Assembly (NCBI GenBank): GCA_023423475.1
Contig: JAFAFN010000344.1
Span: 1 to 7,903, forward strand
Direction of reading: 5' to 3'
Source of the DNA: Actinomycetes bacterium
GTDB taxonomy: Bacteria > Actinomycetota > Acidimicrobiia > Acidimicrobiales > Microtrichaceae
Length of the DNA: 7,903 nucleotides
Translations under genes and position numbers: made by a program
Notes under the pieces: model-generated
Told to the model about the DNA's origin: nothing
Database searches by the model: none
Seen by the model: only the letters and a program-made list of their open reading frames with translations
Shown: one piece after another, positions 1 to 4,948 of the stretch
How the letters are laid out: each line of letters begins with the position of its first letter
How positions within the stretch are numbered: position 1 is the first letter of the stretch

Positions 1-2
1 AC

Positions 3-38
3 GGCCTGCTCCGACTCGGAGGGGAGATCTGGCGATGA
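3..38 (+). CDS. Possible 3' end of an upstream gene (11 codons, unidentified)
   Basis: This frame is open from the window edge and reads GLLRLGGEIWR before a TGA at 36-38. That stop overlaps the ATG of the kinase gene in an ATGA arrangement, the usual form of translational coupling. If the frame is real, the kinase is a downstream cistron of an operon that begins outside the window, which would also explain why no promoter can be seen before it. Eleven residues are too few to name a family. The open frame could also be chance in GC-rich DNA. Confidence 0.3.
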   Translation, partial: GLLRLGGEIWR

Positions 39-1759
39 CCGCGCCCACCGATCCACGCGAACCCCGGTCCCGCCGATCGGGGCGCACCCCGCTCCCGCCC
101 ACCGACATGGACAGCTTCGGACTGCCGAGCTACACCGACCCCGACTACGACGCCCCGGACATCGACGACGAGCCCGACGACGACCGCGACTTCACCGCCG
201 AGCACGTCGGACTGGTCGTGCCGCCCGTCGAGCAGGCCGCCTCCCGACACCTGAAGCGACTCGTCGCGGCCTGGGGCACCCTGTCGGATCTGTCCTTCAG
301 CGACCTGCTGCTGTACGTGCCGGTGGCGTCGCCGGACGGGGTGGGGGAGCGGTTCCTCGTCGTCAACCAGATGCGCCCGAACACCGGTCAGACGCTGTTC
401 CTCGACGACGTCGTCGGCAGGGCGATGGACGCCACGCAGCGCCCGGTGGTCGCGCAGGCTGCGGCGACGGGTGAGATCGTCGAGACCGTGGTCGAGTCCG
501 CATGGCTCGGCGAGCGCATCAGGGTCACCGCGATCCCCGTCCGCCACCAGGACCAGGTGGTCGCGGTCGTCGCCCGCGAATCGGCGCTGTCGATGACCCG
601 CCAGCGCGGCGTGCTGGAGCGTGTGTACCTCGAGGTCTTCGACCGCCTCGCACGCATGGTCGCCGCCGGCGAGTTCCCGTTCCACGAGGAAGAGGTCCTC
701 CCGGCCGGCGGTCCCCGTGTCGGCGATGGCGTGATCCTGCTCGACGACCAGGGCCGCGTCGTGTTCACCTCACCCAACGCCATCTCGGCACTGCGTCGCC
801 TCGGGGTCACCGGACGTGTCCAGGGCCAGAACCTGACCGACCTCGGCGCCGAGTCCGCCGCGACCTACCGGGCGTTCTTCACCGCGCACCCTGCCGCCGA
901 AGAGGTCGAGCGCGACGACGCCTGCATCATCCTGCGCTGTATCCCGCTGCTCGACGACGGACGGGTCGACGGCGCGGTCGTGCTGCTGCGCGACATCTCC
1001 GAGCTCCGCAGCCGGGACCGGATGCTCGTGTCCAAGGACGCGACCATCAAGGAGATCCACCACCGGGTCAAGAACAACCTCCAGACGATCTCGTCGCTGT
1101 TGCGGCTCCAGGGTCGACGGCTGACCGAGCCGTCCGCGAAGACCGCGATCGAGGAGTCGGTGCGGCGCATCCGGTCGATCGCGCTGGTGCACGAGACGCT
1201 CTCACGCGAGGACGGCGACGACGTCGACTTCGGCGAGGTCGTGCGCCCGCTGGTCCGCATGGTCGAAGAGGGCCTGACGTCGCCGGACCGACCCGTGCAC
1301 TTCTCGATCTCCGGCGACCCGGGCAAGCTGCCGTCGCCCGCTGCGACCTCGCTCGCGGTGATCCTGACCGAACTGCTGCAGAACGTGGTCGACCACGCGT
1401 ACCCGACGGGCACCCTCGGCACCGACGAGCGGGCGCAGGTGGGCATCGAGCTGTCCCAGCGTGCCGGGACGTTGCGCATCGCGGTCGTCGACGACGGCAT
1501 CGGCATCCGCGAGGAGTTCGACCCCGCGTCGACGTCGAGCCTCGGCCTCTCGATCGTGCGCGGCCTGGTCGCGGAGCTGGACGGGACCATCACGTTCGCC
1601 CCTGCGGTCAGCGACGAGGAGCTCTCCCGCGAGCGGCCGGTGCCCCGGGCCCACTCACGCTCGGGCACCCGGGTGGACCTGACCATCCCCGTGGTGCGCG
1701 CACCGGAGCCCGACGCGAAACGGCCTCCCGGTGCGGGAGGCCGTTCGGTAGGTCTGTGA
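35..1759 (+). CDS. pdtaS: PdtaS-like cytosolic sensor histidine kinase (GAF-PAS-HisKA_2-HATPase)
   Basis: Soluble two-component histidine kinase of 574 residues. An acidic, low-complexity head (about 1-58) has no counterpart in the roughly 500-residue mycobacterial PdtaS. A GAF-like sensor follows (about 65-185, containing RPNTG at 114-118), then a PAS domain (about 225-325). The HisKA_2 H-box lies around IHHRVKNNLQ at 341-350, with H343 the probable phosphoacceptor. The ATPase domain shows an N-box TELLQN (445-450), a G1 box DDGIG (486-490) and a G2 box SLGLS (502-506). There is no membrane segment. The start follows GGAGGGGAG at 18-26. In mycobacteria PdtaS phosphorylates PdtaR, an RNA-binding ANTAR regulator that acts by antitermination; no pdtaR lies in this window. 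The family call is strong from close similarity through the GAF, PAS and H-box regions. Unusually, the two cysteines recalled as the NO/Cu sensor of the tuberculosis enzyme are V and M here. Confidence 0.93.
   Translation: MTAPTDPREPRSRRSGRTPLPPTDMDSFGLPSYTDPDYDAPDIDDEPDDDRDFTAEHVGLVVPPVEQAASRHLKRLVAAWGTLSDLSFSDLLLYVPVASPDGVGERFLVVNQMRPNTGQTLFLDDVVGRAMDATQRPVVAQAAATGEIVETVVESAWLGERIRVTAIPVRHQDQVVAVVARESALSMTRQRGVLERVYLEVFDRLARMVAAGEFPFHEEEVLPAGGPRVGDGVILLDDQGRVVFTSPNAISALRRLGVTGRVQGQNLTDLGAESAATYRAFFTAHPAAEEVERDDACIILRCIPLLDDGRVDGAVVLLRDISELRSRDRMLVSKDATIKEIHHRVKNNLQTISSLLRLQGRRLTEPSAKTAIEESVRRIRSIALVHETLSREDGDDVDFGEVVRPLVRMVEEGLTSPDRPVHFSISGDPGKLPSPAATSLAVILTELLQNVVDHAYPTGTLGTDERAQVGIELSQRAGTLRIAVVDDGIGIREEFDPASTSSLGLSIVRGLVAELDGTITFAPAVSDEELSRERPVPRAHSRSGTRVDLTIPVVRAPEPDAKRPPGAGGRSVGL
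1719..1745 (+). terminator. Strong hairpin inside the last codons of the kinase gene
   Basis: AACGGCCTCCCG pairs perfectly over 12 bp with CGGGAGGCCGTT around a 3-nt GTG loop. The hairpin ends 11 bases before the TGA at 1757-1759, so it encodes part of the C-terminal tail (residues about 562-570). No clear T-run follows, as is common for actinobacterial terminators. It probably ends kinase transcription and may also block whiB transcripts entering from the other side. Confidence 0.7.
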
Positions 1760-1760
1760 G

Positions 1761-1781
1761 CAGGTCGGTCGCTCGGACCTG
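1761..1781. terminator. Small hairpin between the convergent kinase and whiB genes
   Basis: CAGGTC (1761-1766) and GACCTG (1776-1781) form a 6-bp stem with a 9-nt loop, in the 45-nt gap after the kinase stop and before the whiB stop. It could assist whiB termination on the minus strand. It has no T-tract and a modest stem, so it is weaker than the hairpin at 1719-1745. Confidence 0.4.
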
Positions 1782-1804
1782 ACCCTGCGGTGTTCGACTG
1801 CTCT

Positions 1805-2107
1805 TCAGGACGCAGCGGCAGCAGCACGACGCTGCTGTGCGACCCATGCACGACGGAGCTTGCGACGCTCCTCCTCGGAGGTGCCACCCCAGACGCCGGA
1901 GTCCTGGTTGGTGGTGAGCGCGAACTCGAGGCACGGAGCCTTGGCCTCGCAGGAGTCGCACACGGCCTTGGCCGCTGCGATCTGCTCGAGCGCCGGACCG
2001 GTGGTGCCGACCGGGAAGAACAGGTCCGGATCGGTGTCACGACACGACGAGTTCTCTCGCCAGGTGTCGGTCGCTGTGTTCAGGCTTCGGCTCGAGGTCA
2101 GCGCCAC
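1805..2107 (-). CDS. whiB1: WhiB1-like [4Fe-4S] transcriptional regulator
   Basis: A 100-residue WhiB (Wbl) protein. Its four cluster ligands are C22, C50, C53 and C59, giving C-X27-C-X2-C-X5-C. Then come the family turn GVWGG (71-75) and a basic DNA-binding tail containing SEEERRKLRR. The stretch CRDTDPDLFFPVG and the segment around NQDSGVWGG are closest, among Wbl proteins I know, to M. tuberculosis WhiB1. That protein is an essential NO-responsive regulator that binds the main sigma factor. I chose the GTG at 2107 because GGAGGA lies 3 nt upstream and the protein then has the family length. The frame remains open far upstream, and in-frame ATGs (about 2155-2161) could add roughly 18 residues, but they lack a ribosome site. 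It is convergent with the kinase, as whiB1 and pdtaS are in mycobacteria. Its function as a WhiB is nearly certain; the WhiB1 subtype is likely. Confidence 0.92.
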   Translation of the reverse strand: MALTSSRSLNTATDTWRENSSCRDTDPDLFFPVGTTGPALEQIAAAKAVCDSCEAKAPCLEFALTTNQDSGVWGGTSEEERRKLRRAWVAQQRRAAAAAS

Positions 2108-2149
2108 GGTTCCTCCGTAGAGTGGGGGACGCGCAACTCGCGGCGTCCG

Positions 2150-2161
2150 ATGCATGTGCAT
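2150..2161. repeat. 12-bp inverted repeat in the whiB leader
   Basis: ATGCA-TG-TGCAT is a perfect inverted repeat with a 2-nt centre. It lies 43-54 nt upstream of the whiB GTG, inside the proposed transcribed leader. It could be a regulator site or the base of an RNA structure, or chance. No known regulator motif is recognised. Confidence 0.3.
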
Positions 2162-2247
2162 GGTGAATGTGAAAGCAGCGTTCGGAGACGTAGGTTTCCC
2201 GCCTGGTTCCGGGTCCGACCTCGTCAGCTGCGCTGCTCGATCAGGTG

Positions 2248-2265
2248 GAGAGCCGGAACGCTCTC
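2248..2265 (-). other. Hairpin in the proposed whiB 5' leader
   Basis: GAGAGC and GCTCTC pair over 6 bp with a 6-nt loop. The element sits about 30-45 nt downstream of the predicted whiB transcription start and about 140 nt before the start codon. Long structured leaders are frequent in whiB genes. The stem is short, so a regulatory role is only a possibility. Confidence 0.3.
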
Positions 2266-2277
2266 TGGCTGGGAACT

Positions 2278-2293
2278 TGTGAATCCGTGAACA
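2278..2293. promoter_or_regulatory. CRP/FNR-like half-symmetric site at the proposed whiB start
   Basis: TGTGAATCCGTGAACA matches the CRP-type consensus TGTGA-N6-TCACA at 8 of 10 defined positions, with a perfect left half and the last three bases of the right half. It lies at about +1 to +16 of the proposed whiB transcript, a position expected to repress, and 53 nt upstream of the phosphodiesterase ATG. CRP control of whiB1 is known in M. tuberculosis, where the sites are upstream of the promoter. No CRP gene is visible here, so the call is tentative. Confidence 0.3.
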
Positions 2294-2299
2294 AAGTCC

Positions 2300-2328
2300 A
2301 AAGTACTGCCGACCACTGATCGTGTAAA
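2300..2328 (-). promoter_or_regulatory. Sigma-70-type promoter for whiB
   Basis: On the minus strand TTTACA (2328-2323) and TACTTT (2305-2300) are separated by exactly 17 bp, close to the housekeeping consensus TTGACA/TATAAT. Initiation about 7 nt downstream (near 2293) would give a leader of roughly 185 nt before the whiB GTG. It lies in a locally AT-rich stretch just in front of the divergent phosphodiesterase gene. Confidence 0.6.
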
Positions 2329-2345
2329 GGAAAAGTTTCGGGAAG

Positions 2346-3050
2346 ATGTCCAGACTGCGAAAGCCGAACATCGTCGCCCACCGAGGCGCTTCCGCCGCCC
2401 AGCCGGAGAACACCGTCGTGGCGTGCCAGGGGGCGCTCGCCGACGGCGCCGACTGGGTCGAGCTCGACGTCCGCACGAGTGCGGACGGGCAGCTGGTCGT
2501 GCACCACGATCCCTTCTATTCCAACGGTTCCGGGGTCGCGAGCACACCGGCGGGGGAGCGGCCGGATGGCGTGCCGCTCCTGCACGAGGCTCTCGACGCG
2601 TGCGCCGGGATGGGGGTCAACGTCGAGATCAAGAACAGTCCGGGCGACCTCGGCGGCGACGATGTGACCCATGGCCTCGAGATCGCCGAGCTCGTGGTGT
2701 CATCGGTCACTCAGCGTGGTGCGGGCCAGGCGATCGAGGTCTCGTGCTTCGACGAGCCGACGCTGGCCAGGGTCAAGGCGCTCGCGCCGGAACTCCCGAC
2801 CGCGCAGCTGCTGTTCGACCTGGCGGTCGACCCCCAGGCGGTGGAGCGCGCGGCCGAGGCGGGTCACGGGGCGATCAACCCGTGGGACCCCTTCGTCGAC
2901 GAGGCGCTGATGGAGCGCTGCGAGGCGCTCGGGCTCGAGGTCAACCCGTGGACCGTCGACGACCTCGACCGCATCCGGGCGCTCGCCGCGCTCGGGGTGA
3001 CCGGCATCATCACCAACACCCCCGCCGCCGCACGGGCCGCCCTCGACTGA
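2346..3050 (+). CDS. Cytosolic glycerophosphodiester phosphodiesterase
   Basis: A 234-residue GDPD-family TIM-barrel enzyme. It hydrolyses glycerophosphodiesters (deacylated phospholipids) to sn-glycerol 3-phosphate plus an alcohol, normally with a divalent metal. Visible motifs are VAHRGAS near the N-terminus (H12, R13), PENT at 20-23, the metal pair E39/D41, the catalytic HD at H54-D55, and E94-x-K96. The C-terminal family block around VNPWTVDD precedes TGIITNTP. There is no signal peptide or membrane segment, and the length is typical of cytosolic UgpQ-like enzymes. The ATG at 2346 leaves the usual few residues before the first strand. AAGGAAAA at 2327-2334 is an acceptable ribosome site, and GGGAAG directly abuts the ATG. 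The gene is divergent from whiB and converges on the lipid kinase. The natural substrate is not shown. Confidence 0.92.
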   Translation: MSRLRKPNIVAHRGASAAQPENTVVACQGALADGADWVELDVRTSADGQLVVHHDPFYSNGSGVASTPAGERPDGVPLLHEALDACAGMGVNVEIKNSPGDLGGDDVTHGLEIAELVVSSVTQRGAGQAIEVSCFDEPTLARVKALAPELPTAQLLFDLAVDPQAVERAAEAGHGAINPWDPFVDEALMERCEALGLEVNPWTVDDLDRIRALAALGVTGIITNTPAAARAALD

Positions 3051-3053
3051 CAC

Positions 3054-3074
3054 GGGTCGCCGCGCAGGCGACTC
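3054..3074. terminator. Shared hairpin between the convergent phosphodiesterase and lipid kinase genes
   Basis: GTCGCC (3056-3061) and GGCGAC (3067-3072) pair perfectly around a GCGCA loop. A G-T wobble (3055/3073) and a G-C pair (3054/3074) extend the stem on the plus strand. It fills the 22-nt gap between the two stop codons, so it can serve both directions. There is no T-tract. Confidence 0.55.
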
Positions 3075-4038
3075 ACTCCGGCAGCGGGACCACCACGTCG
3101 AGCGCATCGGGCAGGTGGCGCACGGCGAGCCGGTCCTCGGGCGCCATGAGGGCGCCGTCGACCTGGTGCAGCAGGACCGGCGGCCTGGTGTCGCCAAGCC
3201 CGCGGAGCTCGACGTGCTCGACGCCGGAACGGATGCGGAGCCACGGTCGCTCCCGCAGCCCTCGCCGGTTGCGGAGCGCGTCGAGGAGCAGGGCGAGGAA
3301 GCGCCGCGGCGTCATGGAGCTCAGCACCACGACGGTCAACGGACCCTGCAGCGACGTCGACGGCGCAACGGTGAACGGTCGGCGCCCGACGAAGGTGTAC
3401 GGATCGCTGTTCATGACGATGGCGAAGTAGCCCTCGGGCAGCGTTTCGCCGTCGTCGAAGACCACTCGGAAGTGCGGGTGCCGTCGGTCGTAGCCGCCGA
3501 AGAACGTGCGGATGCCGGCGTAGACGAAGAGCCCGTGGCCGATGCGGCGCTTCCAGCGTGCGTGGCGCTCGACGACGGACACCAGCGCGGCGTCCCAGCC
3601 GATGCCGCAGTGGAACAGCACCACCCGTCCGTTGACCGAGCCGACGCCGATGCGCTCGACCGATCCCGCCTCGATCGACTCGAGCAGCGAGTGCGTCGCC
3701 CGCTCGAGGCGGTGCGGCACGCCGATGCTCCGTGCGAACACGTTGGTCCCGCCGCCCGGCAACGGGGCGAGCCATGGCGACGGAGCTTCGGATCCCGCAG
3801 GGTCAGCGCTCCTCCGGGCGATGATCCCCGCCGCGACCTCGTTGAGGGTGCCGTCCCCCGAGAGGACCACGACACCGTCGAACCCGTCGGCCGCCGCGGC
3901 GATCTCGGTCGCGTGGCCACGGTGCCCGGTCGTCGCGACCGTGACGTCGTGGACTGCCGAGAGCAGCTCCACGACCGTCGCGAGTCGCCGCTCGGTGACG
4001 TTCGTCGCCTGCGGGTTGACGATGAGCAGCAGTCGCAC
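3073..4038 (-). CDS. Diacylglycerol kinase family lipid kinase (DAGK_cat)
   Basis: A 321-residue soluble ATP-dependent lipid kinase of the DagK/YegS/sphingosine-kinase superfamily, likely making phosphatidic acid from diacylglycerol at the inner membrane face. The N-terminal strand LLLIVNPQA leads to the nucleotide loop SGDGTLNEVAAG (60-71). The family consensus begins GGDGT, so S60 replaces the first glycine. The second loop PGGGTNVFAR (94-103) resembles the PGGxxNVFAR form of actinobacterial members. The C-terminal beta domain ends with HQVDGALM, the usual V-D-G turn, and a VVVP strand. The GTG at 4038 places the first strand at residue 3. No Shine-Dalgarno is seen, but GACACT lies 7 nt upstream, suggesting a leaderless mRNA. 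It is divergent from etfB and convergent with the phosphodiesterase. The actual lipid acceptor cannot be read from sequence. Confidence 0.9.
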   Translation of the reverse strand: MRLLLIVNPQATNVTERRLATVVELLSAVHDVTVATTGHRGHATEIAAAADGFDGVVVLSGDGTLNEVAAGIIARRSADPAGSEAPSPWLAPLPGGGTNVFARSIGVPHRLERATHSLLESIEAGSVERIGVGSVNGRVVLFHCGIGWDAALVSVVERHARWKRRIGHGLFVYAGIRTFFGGYDRRHPHFRVVFDDGETLPEGYFAIVMNSDPYTFVGRRPFTVAPSTSLQGPLTVVVLSSMTPRRFLALLLDALRNRRGLRERPWLRIRSGVEHVELRGLGDTRPPVLLHQVDGALMAPEDRLAVRHLPDALDVVVPLPE

Positions 4039-4045
4039 GGTCCCG

Positions 4046-4051
4046 AGTGTC
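4046..4051 (-). promoter_or_regulatory. Candidate -10 element of the lipid kinase gene
   Basis: GACACT on the minus strand (4051-4046) is followed by 7 nt and then the GTG at 4038. With no ribosome site between them, transcription probably starts at or next to the start codon. No convincing -35 is seen 17-18 bp upstream. Confidence 0.35.
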
Positions 4052-4068
4052 CCAGCCGATCGCTGCGA

Positions 4069-4091
4069 CGAGAAATTCGGAGGATTTCTCG
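4069..4091. repeat. 23-bp inverted repeat between the lipid kinase and etfB
   Basis: CGAGAAAT (4069-4076) and ATTTCTCG (4084-4091) form perfect 8-bp arms around a 7-bp centre. The repeat lies between the two divergent start regions, 10 bp upstream of the etfB -35. Position and symmetry fit a dimeric regulator that could act on both genes. It is not at a gene end, so a terminator is unlikely. The regulator is unknown. Confidence 0.5.
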
Positions 4092-4100
4092 GGCCGAGGT

Positions 4101-4129
4101 TTGTTACCCGCAGGTAATCGCGGCAAACT
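4101..4129 (+). promoter_or_regulatory. Promoter of the etfBA operon
   Basis: TTGTTA (4101-4106) and CAAACT (4124-4129) are 17 bp apart, and the etfB ATG follows the -10 by 7 nt. No Shine-Dalgarno precedes the ATG. This fits a leaderless transcript beginning at the start codon. The -10 has A at position 2 and T at position 6, as in the actinobacterial TANNNT pattern, but lacks the leading T. Confidence 0.5.
4104..4117. promoter_or_regulatory. Operator-like palindrome inside the etfB promoter
   Basis: TTACC-CGCA-GGTAA is a perfect 5-bp inverted repeat with a 4-bp centre. It overlaps the end of the -35 and most of the spacer, so a bound protein would block RNA polymerase. This is a classic repressor position. 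A TetR- or GntR-type regulator of lipid metabolism would be a natural reader for an etf operon, but that is inference. Confidence 0.5.
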
Positions 4130-4136
4130 CCCCGGC

Positions 4137-4919
4137 ATGAATGTCGTCGTTTGCGTGAAGCAGATCCCGGACCCGGCCGACCCGGGTGCGTTGGATCCCA
4201 ATACCAAGACCCTCAAGCGTGACGGGAAGCTCATCCTGGACGAGTCCGACAGCTACGGCGTCGAGATGGCGCTCCAGCTCGTCGACACCGCCGGTGGCGG
4301 CGAGGTGACCCTCGTCTCGATGGCCCCCAACAACGAGGTCAGCGGACTCCGTACCGCCCTCGCCATGGGTGCAGCCAAGGCCGTGCTCGTCAGCGACGAT
4401 GCGCTCGCCGGCACCGACGCCCTGGGCACCTCGAAGGTGCTCGCCAAGGCGATCGAGCGTGCGGGTGAGGCCGATCTGATCCTCGCCGCGACCGAGTCGT
4501 CCGACGGCTACACGGGCGTCGTGCCCGAGCAGATCGCCGAGCTCCTCTCGCTGCCGTCGGTCACCTTCGCCAAGGAGATCGTCATCGACGGCTCCACGGT
4601 CAAGGTCCAGCGCCAGACCGAGGCCGGCTACGACGAGGTCGAGAGCCCGCTGCCCGCAGTGGTCTCCGTGACCGCTGGTGTGGTCGAGCCCCGCTACCCG
4701 TCCTTCAAGGGCATCATGGCGGCCAAGTCCAAGCCCGTCGACGAGGTCACCCTCGCCGATCTCGGCATCGATCCCTCCTCCGTCGGCTGGGCCGGCGGTG
4801 GTCAGGAGATCGTCGAGGTCGCACAGGCCGAGGCCCGCGAGGCCGGCACGATCATCGAGGACGACGGCGAGAGCTTCGGCAAGATCGTCGACTTCCTCGC
4901 CGAGCTCAAGGTCATCTGA
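4137..4919 (+). CDS. etfB: Electron transfer flavoprotein beta subunit
   Basis: A 260-residue EtfB, the AMP-binding small subunit of the ETF heterodimer. ETF accepts electrons from acyl-CoA and similar dehydrogenases and passes them to ETF:quinone oxidoreductase or other acceptors. The N-terminus MNVVVCVKQIPDP is the family start. A nucleotide-binding SSDGYTG lies at 121-127 and a signature segment VQRQTEAGYDEVESPLPAV at 157-175, leading to EPRYPSFKGIMAAK (184-197). The length is usual for actinobacteria. The frame is open back to about 4047, but the extra residues do not look like EtfB and would reach into the divergent promoter; the ATG at 4137 with its promoter spacing is preferred. etfA follows after 29 nt, so the two form an operon. 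The canonical electron-transfer role (not bifurcating) is inferred from the lack of companion genes in this window. Confidence 0.96.
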   Translation: MNVVVCVKQIPDPADPGALDPNTKTLKRDGKLILDESDSYGVEMALQLVDTAGGGEVTLVSMAPNNEVSGLRTALAMGAAKAVLVSDDALAGTDALGTSKVLAKAIERAGEADLILAATESSDGYTGVVPEQIAELLSLPSVTFAKEIVIDGSTVKVQRQTEAGYDEVESPLPAVVSVTAGVVEPRYPSFKGIMAAKSKPVDEVTLADLGIDPSSVGWAGGGQEIVEVAQAEAREAGTIIEDDGESFGKIVDFLAELKVI

Positions 4920-4935
4920 GCCGACCACCGAGAAC

Positions 4936-4942
4936 GAAGGAG
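4936..4942 (+). promoter_or_regulatory. Ribosome binding site of etfA
   Basis: GAAGGAG lies 6 nt before the ATG at 4949. It fixes the etfA start and contrasts with the ribosome-site-free start of etfB in the same operon. Confidence 0.8.
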
Positions 4943-4948
4943 CATCAC

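Noticed and set aside
502..1782. Long plus-strand open frame (426 codons) in another frame of the kinase
   Set aside because: Its product is almost wholly Arg/Gly/Pro/Ala, typical of a shifted frame of GC-rich coding DNA, and the kinase frame has all catalytic motifs.
865..2040. Long minus-strand open frame (391 codons) opposite the kinase and whiB region
   Set aside because: It overlaps the clearly real kinase on the other strand, has Ser/Arg-rich low-complexity content with no family motif, and its tail crosses the genuine whiB gene. It is a GC-rich shadow frame.
2108..2476. N-terminal extension of WhiB to a 223-residue protein
   Set aside because: The extra residues do not resemble any WhiB head, would cross the divergent promoter and the start of the phosphodiesterase gene, and lack a ribosome site. 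The GTG at 2107 has GGAGGA and gives the normal length.
4047..4136. Earlier start for etfB at 4047
   Set aside because: The additional 30 residues have no EtfB similarity and the region holds the promoter and two inverted repeats. MNVVVCVKQIPDP at 4137 is the family N-terminus.
3115..4140. Plus-strand open frame of 341 codons opposite the lipid kinase
   Set aside because: The minus-strand frame carries the GDGT and PGGGTNVFAR kinase motifs; the plus-strand product is low-complexity and charged without motifs.
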